A stretch of DNA of 64,000 nucleotides from Micromonospora citrea (GCF_900090315.1 NZ_FMHZ01000002.1:2210501-2274500); one strand, 5' to 3'; shown: positions 26,140 to 38,345, numbered from the stretch's first letter. The notes: a model not told the origin generated them from the sequence alone. Numbers and translations: made by a program.

Positions 26140-27498
26140 ATGACCGCGACCCGCTGGCTGGCCGAGTACGCCTGGCTGCCCGAGCACGCCGAGCCGACCG
26201 CCGACGTGCTGATCGAGACGGCCGACGGGCGGATCACCGGGGTCACGCCGCTGACCGGCGGGCCCGGCGTCACCACCGGCGTGGAGGTGCTCGGCGACGC
26301 CGTCCGGCTGCCCGGGCTGACCCTGCCGGGGCTCGCCAACGCGCACTCGCACGCCTTCCACCGGGCGCTGCGCGGGCGCACCCACGGCGGACGCGGCGAC
26401 TTCTGGACGTGGCGCGACCGGATGTACGCGGTCGCCGCCCGACTCGACCCGGACTCGTACCTGGCCCTGGCCCGGGCCGTCTACGCCGAGATGGCGCTGG
26501 CCGGGATCACCTGCGTCGGCGAGTTCCACTACCTGCACCACGACCCGGACGGCACCCCGTACGCCGACCCGAACGCGATGAGCGAGGCGCTGGTCGAGGC
26601 CGCCGCGCACGCCGGGATCCGGATCACCCTGCTGGACACCTGCTATCTCACCGCCACCGTCGACGGGCAGCCGCTCGCCGGGCCGCAGCGGCGCTTCGGC
26701 GACGGCGACGCGCTGCGCTGGGCGGAACGGGCCGCCGCGTTCGCGCCCACCGACGACCACGCCCGCGTGGGCGCCGCGATCCACTCGGTGCGCGCGGTGC
26801 CGGCCGGGCAGCTCGCCACGGTGGCCAACTGGGCGGACAGCAGGGGCGCGCCCCTGCACGTGCACCTGTCCGAGCAGCCCGCCGAGAACGACGCCTGCCG
26901 GGCCGCCCACGGCCGCACCCCCACCCGGCTGCTCGCCGACCACGGGGCGCTCGGCCCGGACACCACGGCCGTGCACGCCACCCACCTGACCGGCGGCGAC
27001 CTCACCCTGCTCGCCGACGCCGGCACGGGCGTCTGCCTCTGCCCCACCACCGAGCGGGACCTGGCCGACGGGATCGGCCCGGCCCGGCGCATGGCCGACG
27101 TCGGCCTGCCGCTCAGCCTGGGCAGCGACAGCCACGCCGTGGTCGACCTCTTCGAGGAGGCGCGCGCCGTCGAACTGGACGAGCGACTGCGCACCCGCCG
27201 CCGCGGCCACTTCGGCGCCGCCGAGCTGCGCGACGCGGCCACCGTGGGCGGCCACGCCGCGCTGGGCTGGCGCGACGCCGGGCGGCTCGCCGTCGGTGCC
27301 CGCGCCGACCTGGTGACCGTACGGCTGGACAGCCCGCGCACGGCCGGCGTACCCCCGGTGGGGGTGTTCTTCGCGGCGGGCGCGGCCGACGTCACGCACG
27401 TCGTGGTGGACGGCCGGCCGGTGGTGCGCGAGGGCCGGCACCTGACCGTCGACGTGCCGACTGAGCTGACAGCGGCGATCGAGGAGGTGACGTCATGA
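26140..27498 (+). CDS. hutF: Formimidoylglutamate deiminase
   Basis: 452 residues from ATG 26140. Amidohydrolase-superfamily enzyme converting N-formimidoyl-L-glutamate to N-formyl-L-glutamate and ammonia. Motifs: [18 protein letters not shown] (metal HxH), [32 protein letters not shown], and [15 protein letters not shown] (metal Asp). The presence of HutF rather than a one-step HutG places this organism on the five-step hut branch. The ribosome site AAAGGGGG is part of the palindrome arm just upstream. The stop overlaps the hutI start by 4 bp (ATGA). Confidence 0.95.
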   Translation: MTATRWLAEYAWLPEHAEPTADVLIETADGRITGVTPLTGGPGVTTGVEVLGDAVRLPGLTLPGLANAHSHAFHRALRGRTHGGRGDFWTWRDRMYAVAARLDPDSYLALARAVYAEMALAGITCVGEFHYLHHDPDGTPYADPNAMSEALVEAAAHAGIRITLLDTCYLTATVDGQPLAGPQRRFGDGDALRWAERAAAFAPTDDHARVGAAIHSVRAVPAGQLATVANWADSRGAPLHVHLSEQPAENDACRAAHGRTPTRLLADHGALGPDTTAVHATHLTGGDLTLLADAGTGVCLCPTTERDLADGIGPARRMADVGLPLSLGSDSHAVVDLFEEARAVELDERLRTRRRGHFGAAELRDAATVGGHAALGWRDAGRLAVGARADLVTVRLDSPRTAGVPPVGVFFAAGAADVTHVVVDGRPVVREGRHLTVDVPTELTAAIEEVTS

Positions 27499-28697
27499 GC
27501 AGCCTGCTGGTCGACGACATCGGCGAGCTGGTGACCAACGACCTCGGGGGCGAGGGCGGCCCGCTGGGCATCCGGCGCGACGTCGCCCTGCTGGTCGAGG
27601 ACGGGCGGGTGGCCTGGGTCGGACCGGCCCGCGACGCGCCAGCCGCCGACCGGCGCCTGGACGCGCGGGGCGCCGCCGTGCTGCCCGGCTTCGTCGACAG
27701 CCACGCCCACCTGGTCTTCGCCGGGGACCGGGCCGCCGAGTTCGCCGCCCGGATGGCCGGGCAGCCGTACACCGGCGGCGGCATCCGGACCACGGTCGGC
27801 GCCACCCGGGCCGCCAACGACGACGAGCTGCGGGCCACCGTGCGCCGGCTGCGCGACGAGGCGCTGCGGCAGGGCACCACCACGATCGAGATCAAGAGCG
27901 GGTACGGCCTCACCGTCGCCGACGAGGCCCGCTCGCTGCGGATCGCCGCCGAGGTCAGCGAGGAGACCACCTTCCTCGGCGCCCACGTGGTCCCCGCCGA
28001 GTACGCCGACCGCCCCGACGACTACGTGGGTCTGGTGTGCGGGCCGATGCTGGCCGCCGCCGCGCCGCACGCGCGCTGGGTCGACGTCTTCTGCGAGCGG
28101 GGCGCCTTCGACGCCGACCATACCCGGGCGATCCTGACCTGCGGGCAGGCCGCCGGGCTGGGCGTGCGGGTGCACGCCAACCAGCTCGGCCCCGGCCCGG
28201 GCGTCCGGCTCGGCGTGGAACTGGGCGCGGCGAGCGTCGACCACTGCACCCATCTGACCGACGCCGACGTCGACGCGCTGGCCTCGACCCGGGTCGGCGA
28301 CACGTCCGACGGGGGCGGGCACACCGCCACCGTGGCGACCCTGCTGCCCGGCGCCGAGTTCTCGACCCGCTCGCCCTACCCGGACGCCCGCCGGCTGCTC
28401 GACGCCGGGGTCACCGTGGCACTGGCGACCGACTGCAACCCCGGCTCGTCGTACACCTCGTCGATGCCGTTCTGCGTGGCGCTCGCCGTACGCGAGATGC
28501 GGATGACCCCGGCGGAGGCCGTCTGGGCGGCGACCGCCGGCGGCGCGCGGGCGCTGCGCCGCGACGACGTCGGGGTGCTCCGGCCCGGGGCCCGGGCCGA
28601 CCTCGTGATCCTCGACGCCCCGTCCCACCTGCACCTGGCCTACCGGCCGGGTGTGCCACTGATCCGCCAGGTCCTGCGCAACGGAGTCCCCCAATGA
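27495..28697 (+). CDS. hutI: Imidazolonepropionase
   Basis: 400 residues; hydrolyses 4-imidazolone-5-propanoate to N-formimidoylglutamate. Amidohydrolase marks: [20 protein letters not shown] (metal His pair), [34 protein letters not shown], and [17 protein letters not shown]. Start ATG 27495 overlaps hutF, and its stop overlaps hutH (ATGA), so the three are coupled. Length and motif order match HutI from other actinobacteria. Confidence 0.96.
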   Translation: MSSLLVDDIGELVTNDLGGEGGPLGIRRDVALLVEDGRVAWVGPARDAPAADRRLDARGAAVLPGFVDSHAHLVFAGDRAAEFAARMAGQPYTGGGIRTTVGATRAANDDELRATVRRLRDEALRQGTTTIEIKSGYGLTVADEARSLRIAAEVSEETTFLGAHVVPAEYADRPDDYVGLVCGPMLAAAAPHARWVDVFCERGAFDADHTRAILTCGQAAGLGVRVHANQLGPGPGVRLGVELGAASVDHCTHLTDADVDALASTRVGDTSDGGGHTATVATLLPGAEFSTRSPYPDARRLLDAGVTVALATDCNPGSSYTSSMPFCVALAVREMRMTPAEAVWAATAGGARALRRDDVGVLRPGARADLVILDAPSHLHLAYRPGVPLIRQVLRNGVPQ

Positions 28698-30232
28698 CGC
28701 CTGTCTCCATCCTGCCCACCGGCATCTCCCCCGCGGACGTGCTCGCCGTGGCGCGCGGCACCGCCAAGGTCGTGCTCGACCCGGCCGCCGTGGACGCGAT
28801 GACCACCAGCCGGTCCATCGTGGACGGCATCGAGGCCGCCGGCCGGCCGGTCTACGGCGTCTCCACCGGCTTCGGCGCGCTGGCGAACACCTTCGTCGCG
28901 CCGGAGCGGCGCGCCGAGCTGCAGCACGCGCTGATCCGCTCGCACGCCGCCGGGGTCGGCGCGCCGATGCCGCGCGAGGTGGTGCGGGCGATGATGCTGC
29001 TGCGGGCCCGCTCGCTGGCGCTCGGCCGCTCCGGGGTCCGGCCGCTGGTCGCCGAGGCGCTGGTCGACCTGCTCAACCACGACGTGACGCCGTGGGTGCC
29101 CGAGCACGGCTCGCTGGGCGCCTCCGGCGACCTGGCGCCGCTGGCGCACTGCGCGCTGGTGCTGCTCGGCGAGGGGTGGGTGCTCGGCCCGGCCGGCGAG
29201 CGGGTGCCCGCCGCCGACGCGCTGCGCCAGGCGGGGCTGACGCCCGTCGAGCTGGCCGCGAAGGAGGGGCTGGCGCTGATCAACGGCACCGACGGCATGC
29301 TCGGCATGCTGCTGCTGGCGATCCACGACGCCGCGCACCTGTTCACGATGGCCGACGTCACCGCCGCCCTCGCCATCGAGGCGATGCTCGGCTCGGAGCG
29401 GCCGTTCCTGCCGGAGCTGCACGCCATCCGGCCGCACCCCGGCCAGTCGACCTCGGCGGCGAACATCCACCGGCTGCTCCAGGACTCCCGGGTGATGGAC
29501 TCGCACCGCGACGACCTGGCGCACGCGGTGCAGGACGCGTACTCGATGCGCTGCGCGCCGCAGGTCGCCGGGGCGGCCCGGGACACGCTCGACTTCGTCC
29601 GCACCGTGGCCGACCGGGAGCTGGTCTCGGTGGTGGACAACCCGGTGGTGCTGCCGGACGGCCGGGTCGAGTCGACCGGAAACTTCCACGGCGCGCCGCT
29701 CGGCTTCGCCGCGGACTTCCTCGCCATCGCCGCCGCCGAGGTGGGCGCGATCGCCGAGCGCCGGGTGGACCGGCTGCTCGACGTCACCCGGTCCCGGGAG
29801 CTGCCGGCGTTCCTCTCCCCCGACGCCGGGGTCAACTCCGGGCTGATGATCGCCCAGTACACGGCGGCGGGGGTCGTCGCGGAGAACCGCCGGCTCGCCG
29901 CGCCCGCGTCGGTGGACTCGCTGCCGACCAGCGGCATGCAGGAGGACCACGTCTCGATGGGCTGGGCGGCGGCCAAGAAGCTGCGCACCGTGCTGGACAA
30001 CCTGACCAGCCTGCTCGCGGTGGAGCTGCTCGCCGCGGTACGCGGCCTGCAGCTGCGCGCTCCGCTCGTCCCGTCGCCGGCCGGCCGGGCCGCCGTCGCG
30101 GCGCTCGCCGGGATCGCCGGGGAGCCGGGGCCGGACGTCTTCCTCGCCCCGCTGATGGAGGCTGCCCGGGCCGTGGTGGCCGGGCCCGAGCTGCGCGCCG
30201 CCATCGAGCGCGAGATCGGTCCCCTCGGCTGA
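28694..30232 (+). CDS. hutH: Histidine ammonia-lyase
   Basis: 512 residues from ATG 28694. First step of histidine breakdown: eliminates ammonia from L-histidine to give urocanate. The MIO prosthetic group forms from Ala-Ser-Gly in [14 protein letters not shown]; other marks are [39 protein letters not shown] and [17 protein letters not shown]. Last gene of the hut operon, placed after the later pathway steps. It is followed immediately by a hairpin terminator. Confidence 0.97.
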   Translation: MTPVSILPTGISPADVLAVARGTAKVVLDPAAVDAMTTSRSIVDGIEAAGRPVYGVSTGFGALANTFVAPERRAELQHALIRSHAAGVGAPMPREVVRAMMLLRARSLALGRSGVRPLVAEALVDLLNHDVTPWVPEHGSLGASGDLAPLAHCALVLLGEGWVLGPAGERVPAADALRQAGLTPVELAAKEGLALINGTDGMLGMLLLAIHDAAHLFTMADVTAALAIEAMLGSERPFLPELHAIRPHPGQSTSAANIHRLLQDSRVMDSHRDDLAHAVQDAYSMRCAPQVAGAARDTLDFVRTVADRELVSVVDNPVVLPDGRVESTGNFHGAPLGFAADFLAIAAAEVGAIAERRVDRLLDVTRSRELPAFLSPDAGVNSGLMIAQYTAAGVVAENRRLAAPASVDSLPTSGMQEDHVSMGWAAAKKLRTVLDNLTSLLAVELLAAVRGLQLRAPLVPSPAGRAAVAALAGIAGEPGPDVFLAPLMEAARAVVAGPELRAAIEREIGPLG

Positions 30233-30250
30233 CGGCCCGCGCCGGGCCGT
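30232..30250 (+). terminator. Hairpin terminator of the hut operon
   Basis: ACGGCCCG (30232-30239) and CGGGCCGT (30243-30250) form an 8-bp perfect stem with a 3-nt loop, starting at the last base of the hutH stop codon. It faces the convergent AEC transporter gene and may serve both. Confidence 0.6.
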
Positions 30251-30284
30251 CGTGGCGACACGGTGGCCCGGCGCCCGCCGGTGG

Positions 30285-31208
30285 TCAGCCCACCAGCACC
30301 GCGACCCCGATCAGCACGGGCACGGCGGTCACCGTCGACAGCAGGATCGAGTCGCGCGCCAGGACCGTGCCCCGGTCGAAGCGGACCGCGTACACGAAGA
30401 CGTTCTGCGCCGTCGGCAGTGCGGCGGTGACCGTGCAGGCCAGCACGAGGGCGGCCGGCAGCCCCATCGCGAAGCGCGCGACGAGGTAGGCCACGGCGGG
30501 CTGGACCACGGTCTTGAGGACGACCGCGAGGCGTACGTCCCGACCGGTGTCGCCGGAGCCGGGCCGCGCCGCGCCGTGCAGGGAGACGCCGTACGCGATC
30601 AGCGTGGCGGGGACCGCCATCGCCGCGACGAGCGCGATCGGCCGCAGCACCGGCTCCGGCGGCAGCCACCCCGTCAAACTGGCCGCGACGCCCAGCGCGC
30701 ACGCCACGGTGACCGGGTTGGTGAGCGGCTGGAGCACCACGGTGCCGGGCGACGGTCGCCGCTTCGCCGTGGCCGCCTCGAGGAGGGCGTACGCGACAGG
30801 CGTCACGACGACCAGCTGGAACATCAGGACGGGTGCGACGAACGAGGCGTCGCCGAGGACGTAGACGGCGACCGGGATGCCGATGTTCGCCGCGTTGACG
30901 TACGACGAGGCCAGCGCCCCGATCGTCGCCTCCGCGACGGAGCGACGCCAGCGCAGCCGGGCGACGGCCACGTACAGCGACGCCACGGCGACGGTGCTCG
31001 CCACCGTCACGACCAGGGCGGACGAGACGATCGCGGGCACGTCGGCCCGGGCCACCGTCTGGAACAGCAGCGCCGGGGTCGCCACGAAGAACGCGACCCG
31101 GGAGAGGACGGTGGCAGCCTCCGGCCCCAGTACCCCGAGGCGACCGAGCGCATAGCCGACGGCGATGACCGTGGCGATGACGGCGAAGCCCGTCAGCACC
31201 CCTCCCAC
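30285..31208 (-). CDS. AEC family transporter (auxin efflux carrier type)
   Basis: 307 residues, about ten membrane helices over the full length, GTG 31208 (a second GTG at 31199 is possible). Typical AEC features: an N-terminal GYALGRLGVLGPEAATVLSR, then FFVATPALLFQTVARAD, and a C-terminal half of the same fold beginning near PLTNPVTVACALGVA. Members move small carboxylates such as malate or malonate; the substrate here is unknown. It stands convergent to hutH and 13 bp downstream of rdgB, so it may be co-transcribed with rph-rdgB or simply be adjacent. Confidence 0.83.
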   Translation of the reverse strand: MGGVLTGFAVIATVIAVGYALGRLGVLGPEAATVLSRVAFFVATPALLFQTVARADVPAIVSSALVVTVASTVAVASLYVAVARLRWRRSVAEATIGALASSYVNAANIGIPVAVYVLGDASFVAPVLMFQLVVVTPVAYALLEAATAKRRPSPGTVVLQPLTNPVTVACALGVAASLTGWLPPEPVLRPIALVAAMAVPATLIAYGVSLHGAARPGSGDTGRDVRLAVVLKTVVQPAVAYLVARFAMGLPAALVLACTVTAALPTAQNVFVYAVRFDRGTVLARDSILLSTVTAVPVLIGVAVLVG

Positions 31209-31221
31209 CGGGGCGGGGCCG

Positions 31222-31839
31222 TCAGCTCGCGGGCGGCAGCACCTTGGCGACCAGCTTGGCCAGTTCGCGCAGCGCCTTGCCGCGGTGGCTGACCGCGTCC
31301 TTCTCCTGCGGCGTCAGCTCCGCGTTGGTGCGGTCCTGCCCGTCGCCGAGGAAGATCGGGTCGTAGCCGAACCCGCCGTCGCCACGCGGCGACCGGAGCA
31401 GTCGGCCGCTCTGCCGGCCGTCGACCAGGTGCTCCTTGCCGCCGGGCAGCACCAGGGCCACCGTGCAGACGAAGGACGCCCCCCGGTGCTCGTCGGGGAG
31501 GTCGGCGATCTGGTCCAGCACCAGTTGGAGGTTGGCCCGGTCGTCGCCGTGCCGGCCGGCCCAACGGGCGCTGAACACCCCCGGCATGCCGTTGAGCGCG
31601 TCGACGGCGAGGCCGGAGTCGTCGGCGATCGTCGGCAGGCCGGTGCGCCGGCACCCCTCCCGCGCCTTGATCAGGGCGTTCTCGCCGAAGGTCAGGCCGG
31701 TCTCCGGCAGCTCCGGGTATTCCTCGACGTCGTCGAGGCCGAGCAGGGCGACGCGGTGCGCGCCGAGCGCGCCGTCGAGGATCCGCTGCAGCTCGACGAG
31801 CTTCTTGCGGTTACGGGTGGCGAGCAGCACCTTGTTCAT
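31222..31839 (-). CDS. rdgB: XTP/dITP diphosphatase (RdgB/HAM1 family)
   Basis: 205 residues. Cleans the nucleotide pool by hydrolysing dITP, XTP and ITP to monophosphates. Marks: LLATRNRKKLVELQRIL at the N-terminus, LTFGENALIKA, TIADDSGLAVDALNGMPGVF, SARWAGRHGDD, GGFGYDPIF and SHRGKAL. Downstream of rph with a 52-bp gap, the same order as in mycobacteria. Confidence 0.95.
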   Translation of the reverse strand: MNKVLLATRNRKKLVELQRILDGALGAHRVALLGLDDVEEYPELPETGLTFGENALIKAREGCRRTGLPTIADDSGLAVDALNGMPGVFSARWAGRHGDDRANLQLVLDQIADLPDEHRGASFVCTVALVLPGGKEHLVDGRQSGRLLRSPRGDGGFGYDPIFLGDGQDRTNAELTPQEKDAVSHRGKALRELAKLVAKVLPPAS

Positions 31840-31891
31840 CAGAATCCACCTTTGTTCGCGACTGCGGGGCTCGCAAGCTCACTCCTCGCGC

Positions 31892-32623
31892 TCACGGGAG
31901 GAAGAGCGCCTTCCGCTGGGCTTCGGCCAGTTCCACGCAGCCGGCGACGGCCAGGTCGAGCAGTGCGTCGAGCTGCTCGCGGGCGAAGACGCCCGCCTCC
32001 CCGGTGCCCTGCACCTCGACGAACTCACCGGCGCCGGTGCAGACCACGTTCATGTCGACCTCGGCGGTCACGTCCTCGGCGTAGTCGAGGTCGAGCCGGG
32101 GCTCGCCGTCGATGACCCCGACGCTGACGGCGGCCACCGAGCGGTGCATCACCTTCTCCGGCTTGCCGGCCAGCGCCTTGCGCCCGGCCAACCAGGTCAC
32201 CGCGTCGTGCAGCGCCACGTACGCGCCGGTGATCGCCGCGGTGCGGGTGCCGCCGTCGGCCTGGAGCACGTCGCAGTCGAGCACGACGGAGTTCTCGCCG
32301 AGCGCCTTCAGGTCGATCGACGCCCGCAGGCTCCGGCCGATCAGCCGGGAGATCTCGTGGGTACGCCCGCCGACGCGGCCCTTCACGCTCTCCCGGTCGG
32401 AGCGGGTGTTGGTGGCGCGGGGCAGCATCGCGTACTCGGCGGTGACCCAGCCGAGCCCGGAGCCCTTGCGCCAGCGGGGCACCCCCTCGGTCACGCTGGC
32501 GGTGCAGAGCACCCGCGTGTTTCCGAACTCCACGAGCACCGAGCCCTCCGGATGGGTGCTCCAGCCCCGGGTCAGCGTCACAGGTCGGAGTTCGTCGGGT
32601 CGCCGCCCGTCAGGTCGCGCCAT
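31892..32623 (-). CDS. rph: Ribonuclease PH
   Basis: 243 residues. Phosphorolytic 3'-5' exoribonuclease that trims tRNA 3' ends. Marks: [89 protein letters not shown] and a C-terminal [19 protein letters not shown]. Start ATG 32623 gives the usual N-terminus. Upstream partner of rdgB. Confidence 0.96.
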   Translation of the reverse strand: MARPDGRRPDELRPVTLTRGWSTHPEGSVLVEFGNTRVLCTASVTEGVPRWRKGSGLGWVTAEYAMLPRATNTRSDRESVKGRVGGRTHEISRLIGRSLRASIDLKALGENSVVLDCDVLQADGGTRTAAITGAYVALHDAVTWLAGRKALAGKPEKVMHRSVAAVSVGVIDGEPRLDLDYAEDVTAEVDMNVVCTGAGEFVEVQGTGEAGVFAREQLDALLDLAVAGCVELAEAQRKALFLP

Positions 32624-32690
32624 GCCTGCACCCTATGCGGTCGGGTGATCGAAGCGTCCCGGGGTGTCCCGACCCGCGGTGCGCCAACGG

Positions 32691-33437
32691 TCAGATGTCG
32701 TAGCTGGCGCCGGGGCGGACCACCTCGAGCGGGCCCGCGTACGACGCGCCGGCCGCCTCCACGGTCATCGCCTCGCTGCCCCAGGCGGCCACGAGGTGGG
32801 TCAGCAGCAGCCGGCCGACGCCCGCCTTGGTCGCCGCCTCGCCGGCCTCCCGGCCGGTCAGGTGCAGGTCCGGCGGATTGTCCACGCCGTCGAGGTAGCT
32901 CGCCTCGCAGAGGAAGACGTCGGCGTCCTGGGCGAGCCGCAGCAGCGCCTCGCAGGGCGCGGTGTCCGAGGAGTAGCAGAGCACCCGGCCGTCGTGTTCC
33001 AGCCGGACGCCGTACGTCTCGACGGGGTGGTTGACCCGGTCGACGGTGACGGTGAACGGGCCGATCGGGAAGGTGCCGGGCTCAAGGGCGTAGAACTGGT
33101 AGACGTCCTCGACGGTGGTGTCCTCCTGCCCGTACGCGGCTGCCAGCCGGTCGGGCGCGCCCGACGGGGCGTAGACGGGCAGCGGCGGGTAGGGACCGTC
33201 CGGGGCGTAGCGCCGGACCACCACGTAGGACGCCGCGTCGAGGATGTGGTCGCAGTGCAGGTGGGTCAGGAGGATGGCGTCGGGGGCGTGCAGCCCCGCG
33301 TAGCGCTGGAGGTTGGACAGCGACCCGGAGCCGAAGTCGAGCAGGAGCCGGAAGCCGTCCGCCTCGACCAGGTAGGCCGAGCAGGGGGATTCGGGGCCGG
33401 GAAAACTGCCGGCGCAGCCCAGCACGGTCAGGCGCAT
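32691..33437 (-). CDS. MBL-fold hydrolase, Rv1339-type (atypical cyclic-nucleotide phosphodiesterase-like)
   Basis: 248 residues. Beta-lactamase fold with metal motif LTHLHCDHI; N-terminus LTVLGCAGSFPGPESPCSAY; later YSSDTAPCEALLRLA, FLCEASYLDG, HLTGREAGEAATKAGV and LLLTHLVAAWG supply further ligands. Sequence pattern and position just upstream of rph match mycobacterial Rv1339, reported as an atypical class II cAMP phosphodiesterase; RNase Z-like folds are close relatives, so substrate is not proven. The HxHxDH spacing has Cys in place of one of the usual residues (HLHCDH), as in the Rv1339 group. Confidence 0.85.
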   Translation of the reverse strand: MRLTVLGCAGSFPGPESPCSAYLVEADGFRLLLDFGSGSLSNLQRYAGLHAPDAILLTHLHCDHILDAASYVVVRRYAPDGPYPPLPVYAPSGAPDRLAAAYGQEDTTVEDVYQFYALEPGTFPIGPFTVTVDRVNHPVETYGVRLEHDGRVLCYSSDTAPCEALLRLAQDADVFLCEASYLDGVDNPPDLHLTGREAGEAATKAGVGRLLLTHLVAAWGSEAMTVEAAGASYAGPLEVVRPGASYDI

Positions 33438-33730
33438 CGAGTTGTCTCGCTGTCACGATGCGTAGTGCCCGCGCCGACGGTCCGTCTCTCGATGATCTCT
33501 ACCGACGCGTACGCCACGCTGCGCAGCCTACGCTTGCGGACCGGGCGGCAAGAATCATCCACCGGAAGTTGTCACCAAGGTGACACCCGCTGCGGGACCG
33601 CCGCCCCGCCGCCACGGGACGAGTGACGAGGCGGCGCCCCACGGTCGCGCTGAGTGAGCGGGGCGGCCGGTCCGGCCGACGGCCGCCGCCAGGGTCACCG
33701 GCGCGCGGCGGTGACCCTGCGGCGACGTCG
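33438..33730. other. Intergenic gap without a recognised gene
   Basis: 293 bp between the MBL gene start and the cysM stop. In mycobacteria this position holds murI and a rhomboid-protease gene; neither is visible here in any frame. The gap contains no convincing hairpin or promoter that I can support. Confidence 0.5.
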
Positions 33731-35042
<1,312 letters not shown>

Positions 35043-35116
35043 GGTGTCGTGCTCCTCGCTGATGATCGGGTGTGCCGGAAGGTGACGGGACGTGGACGGG
35101 TGTGACGGCGCTGGGA

Positions 35117-35605
35117 TCAGCGGCCGGAACACTCGTAGTCGACCGTCGCCGGGCTCTGCCCGAACATGTAGGACTGCACGGCGTGCGGGTCCACCCCCGC
35201 GTCGAGGATGCGCACCGGCTCCTCGGTCACCACGCCGTCCACGATGCGGAAGGAGCGGATCTCCTCCGTGTCGGGCTCGCGGGTGGAGACCAGCAGGTAG
35301 TGCGCGCCCGGCTCGCCGGCGAAGGAGACGTCCGTCCGGGACGGGTAGGCCTCCGTGGCGGTGTGCGAGTGGTAGATGACGACGGGCTCCTCGTCCCGGT
35401 CGTCCATCTCGCGCCACACCCGCAACTGCTCCATCGAGTCGAACTCGTAGAACGTCATGGAGCGGGCGGCGTTGTCCATCGGGATGTGCCGGGTGGGGGT
35501 GTCGCTGCCGACGGGACCGGCGACCACGCCGCACGCCTCGTCGGGGTGGTCCCGGCGCGCGTGGGCGACGATCGCGTCGACGATCGACCGGTCGATGCTC
35601 AGCAC
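35117..35605 (-). CDS. mec: Mec-type JAMM/MPN metalloprotease
   Basis: 162 residues from GTG 35605 (VLSIDRSIVDAIVAHARRD). Zn-dependent JAMM fold: catalytic Glu in HPDEACGVVAG and the metal motif YHSHTATEAYPSRTDVSFA (HxH-x-S-x2-D). In mycobacteria Mec releases cysteine from the CysO-cysteine adduct, completing CysM-dependent synthesis; related enzymes also trim C-terminal extensions of ThiS-like proteins. Upstream of cysO by 74 bp. Confidence 0.92.
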   Translation of the reverse strand: MLSIDRSIVDAIVAHARRDHPDEACGVVAGPVGSDTPTRHIPMDNAARSMTFYEFDSMEQLRVWREMDDRDEEPVVIYHSHTATEAYPSRTDVSFAGEPGAHYLLVSTREPDTEEIRSFRIVDGVVTEEPVRILDAGVDPHAVQSYMFGQSPATVDYECSGR

Positions 35606-35658
35606 GTGTTCCAGCCTAACTCGTGCGCGACGCCAATCTAAGGTGGTGCCGGTCACGC

Positions 35659-36153
35659 CTAGTCGATCAAGGCGTTGAGCAGGGACTCCTGGAGATAGCC
35701 GAGATAGGCGTAGACCGACAGTTGGAACACGCGGCTCGATGTCGGATCCTCCGCGACCGCGTCGTCGAGCTCCTCGCCGAGGTCGGTGCCGTCCTTGATC
35801 TCCAGTCGGACGCCCATCGCCAGCCGGGCGTCGTTGAGCGCCCGCAGCCACGCCTCGGCGGCCTCCGCGTCGAGGCGCACCTCGCCCCCGGCGGAGTCGG
35901 GCAGGGCGGCGAGGATCGCGCCGGCCTGGTCGATCTTGCCGGTCTTGAGGTCGCCCTCGGTGTAGCGGCGGAACTCGGCGGTGCCGGACGGGTCCTCCGG
36001 GTAGACGTCGGGGAAGAGCCGGCCGACCACCGGATCCGAGTGGTCGAAGCCGTCGGTCAGCAGGCCGACCACCTCGGAGGCGACCTTGCGCAGCACCCGG
36101 ACCTCGTCGACGGCGAACGTGGCGACGTAGCGGTCGCCCTGGCGACGGAACAT
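35659..36153 (-). CDS. DUF2017 family protein
   Basis: 164 residues from ATG 36153. A GTG at 36159 would overlap the clpS stop as GTGA and add two residues, and is equally plausible. Begins MFRRQGDRYVATFAVDEVR; the middle contains LFPDVYPEDPSGTAEFRRYT and the end ESLLNALID. Function unknown; the gene follows clpS in many actinobacteria (Rv1332 position), which suggests a link to N-end-rule proteolysis, but no catalytic motif can be seen. Confidence 0.88.
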   Translation of the reverse strand: MFRRQGDRYVATFAVDEVRVLRKVASEVVGLLTDGFDHSDPVVGRLFPDVYPEDPSGTAEFRRYTEGDLKTGKIDQAGAILAALPDSAGGEVRLDAEAAEAWLRALNDARLAMGVRLEIKDGTDLGEELDDAVAEDPTSSRVFQLSVYAYLGYLQESLLNALID

Positions 36154-36155
36154 GC

Positions 36156-36446
36156 TCACGACCGGTCCACCGTCGCCCACAGCCCGTACGCGTGCAGCTG
36201 CGACGCGTCGTGCTCCATCCGCTCCCGCGCGCCGCTGGAGACGACGGCGCGCCCCTTGTGGTGCACGTCGAGCATGAGCTGCTCGGCCCGCTCCCGGCTG
36301 TAGCCGAAGAGCTTCTGGAACACCCAGGTCACGTAGGTCATGAGATTGACCGGGTCGTCCCACACGATCGTCACCCACGGCCGGTCGGACGCCGGCACCT
36401 CATCGGTGTCCGGCGTCTCGACCGGTGCAACCTGCGGAACCGCCAT
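36156..36446 (-). CDS. clpS: ATP-dependent Clp protease adaptor ClpS
   Basis: 96 residues from ATG 36446 (another in-frame ATG at 36455). Delivers N-degron substrates to ClpAP/ClpCP. Core marks: [20 protein letters not shown], with the substrate-pocket Asp-Asp/Pro and aromatic residues, then [20 protein letters not shown]. First gene of the clpS-DUF2017 pair; the two overlap or abut. Confidence 0.95.
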   Translation of the reverse strand: MAVPQVAPVETPDTDEVPASDRPWVTIVWDDPVNLMTYVTWVFQKLFGYSRERAEQLMLDVHHKGRAVVSSGARERMEHDASQLHAYGLWATVDRS

Positions 36447-36594
36447 GCCCCCCATCGTGCCACCGGACCCGGCGAACCGAGGAACCGGAACGCCGGCCCG
36501 CCGCGGTTCGCCGCGTCCGGCCTGGTCGGGTACGTCGGAGGCGGCCCGCACCGGCCCCCGGACGGAAGCGGCGGCAGGGACGGCCCGCTCGCCG

Positions 36595-38145
36595 TCAGGC
36601 GAGCAGGATGCCGTGGTCGACCGCATCGGCAAGCACCCCGTCCAGCGACAGGCGGACCACGTCGAGCCGCCGGGACACCTCCCGGGACAGCTCCAGCTCG
36701 ACCTCGCGCAGCGCACGCTGGGCCCAGGCCCGGGCGGCGTTGGGATCATGGTTGCCGGGGCTGCGCCAGTGCTGCCAGCAGCCACCCGAGAGGGCCACCG
36801 CGACGGGCGGGAGCACCTCGGCGCGCTCGACACCCGGACAGCTCGCCAGGGCGTCGCTCGCGCCGGCGCCGGTCAGCCCGGCCACGCCACCGGTGCTGGT
36901 GACCAACAGGACGCGGTCCAACTCGGGACCACTCCCGTGTTCGGCCAGGCCCCAGCGCAGGGCGAAGAAGAGGCGCCGGCGTACGCCCTCGGACAGCGGC
37001 GCGCCCAGGACCCGGCCGGCGGCCTCCTCGACGAGCCGGCCGACCGCGTGGTCGCACTGGGCCGTGGCCAGCAGCGACAACGCCTCCATCTCCCGGTCGA
37101 GCAGCTGCGGCATGCCGGCGCAGCCGACGCCGTGGACGATCTCCTGCACCACCCGCAGGTGGGTGTTGGCCAGCTCCAGGGCGAGGTGCTGGCGGATGCG
37201 CTGGGCGCAGGAGCGGGCCTGCCGGTCGAGCCGCTCGGACCAGTCGCCGGGGTCGGCGGCCACCGGCACCCGGCCGTGCGCACCGGGCTGCACCGGCGGC
37301 TCGACGCTGGCCCGCCGCAGCCCTTCGTCTGCGGCCCAGCCCACCAGGGCCCGGCGCAGGTCGGCCCCGTCGCCGTCGGCAACCGGGAACCAGCGGGCCC
37401 GGGCGAGCGCCGGAACGGCGGCCAGCAGGGCTACCCGGTGCGCCTCGACGGTGACCGCGACCGGGTCCACCGGGGCCGCGGCGGTACCGGACCCGACCGG
37501 CGCGACGGACGCCCCCGTGCCCTCCGTCGTCGCCGCCTCGGGCACCGGGGCCCACCCGGCCGAGCCCGGGGTGACCGCGAAGAAGACCTCCACCCGGGCG
37601 CGGGCCAGCTCGGCGAGCAGGCTCAGCTCGCCGGCGGTGAACGCCTGGTCGGCGGCGATCACGAAGAGCACGGCGCCGGACCGACCCGCCGCGTCGAGCA
37701 GCAACCGGGCGCCGGCCACCCCGAGGGCGCCCGTGTCCGGCGTGTCGACGAGTCTGAAGTGCCGCAGCAGCGGCTCGGGCAGGCTCAGCTCGACGCGGCG
37801 CGGCGGGCGGGCCAGCGCCGGGCCGGCGGCGAACCGGTCGGCCCCGTAGGAGTGGGGCTGGCGGTAGCCGGGCACGTGGGCTGCCCGGGTCGGCACGCGG
37901 GAGTGCCGCACCACCAGCCAGCTGCCGGCGGGAACGGTCAGCATGGCGGGCTCCAGCCGGAGCAGCCCGGCGAGCACCTCCGGCCGGCCCGCGCCGGCCG
38001 GGCCGACGGCGACCACGGCCAGCGGCTCCTCGGGCCCCGGCTCCGTCACCCCGAGCCTGGTCGGCAGGGGGCCGCGGTGGGGCCGCGTCGCGGCGCCGGC
38101 CGGGTCGTCGGGCACGTCGACCGCGGGGAGAGGACCCGGCATCAT
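36595..38145 (-). CDS. Degenerate dynamin-like GTPase-fold protein
   Basis: 516 residues. Residues about 40-200 look like a GTPase domain: [20 protein letters not shown] in the P-loop position, and [11 protein letters not shown] in the G3 (DxxG) position. The P-loop lacks the Lys-Ser/Thr that binds phosphate (GAGRPE instead of GxGKS/T), so nucleotide hydrolysis is doubtful. The C-terminal half is helical and Arg/Glu-rich, as in dynamin-like stalk regions. No membrane helix. Divergent from the LAL regulator with a 200-bp shared promoter region. I do not recognise a named family; the GTPase relation is an inference from motif order. Confidence 0.62.
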   Translation of the reverse strand: MMPGPLPAVDVPDDPAGAATRPHRGPLPTRLGVTEPGPEEPLAVVAVGPAGAGRPEVLAGLLRLEPAMLTVPAGSWLVVRHSRVPTRAAHVPGYRQPHSYGADRFAAGPALARPPRRVELSLPEPLLRHFRLVDTPDTGALGVAGARLLLDAAGRSGAVLFVIAADQAFTAGELSLLAELARARVEVFFAVTPGSAGWAPVPEAATTEGTGASVAPVGSGTAAAPVDPVAVTVEAHRVALLAAVPALARARWFPVADGDGADLRRALVGWAADEGLRRASVEPPVQPGAHGRVPVAADPGDWSERLDRQARSCAQRIRQHLALELANTHLRVVQEIVHGVGCAGMPQLLDREMEALSLLATAQCDHAVGRLVEEAAGRVLGAPLSEGVRRRLFFALRWGLAEHGSGPELDRVLLVTSTGGVAGLTGAGASDALASCPGVERAEVLPPVAVALSGGCWQHWRSPGNHDPNAARAWAQRALREVELELSREVSRRLDVVRLSLDGVLADAVDHGILLA

Positions 38146-38345
38146 TCGCGAGCGGCCTCCCGTGGCAGGGCGGCCGGCAGCGGCCGCGTGGAAATATCCG
38201 GTGACGACACCCGGATGCCGGAAGAGTACGGGCGATCAGGGCCCCCACCCGAACACTTCGGATACTCAGCAGTAATCGCGAGGTTACTCAACTTCGCTGT
38301 GTGACGGTACGAGCGCGGACGGGTTTCGATGGATATGCTGCCTCG

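Noticed and set aside
25886..26143. 85-codon plus-strand ORF encoded by the 108-bp repeats
   Set aside because: The unit is 36 codons so the frame stays open by chance; the peptide is Pro/His/Arg repeat without a ribosome site, and it overlaps the hutF start.
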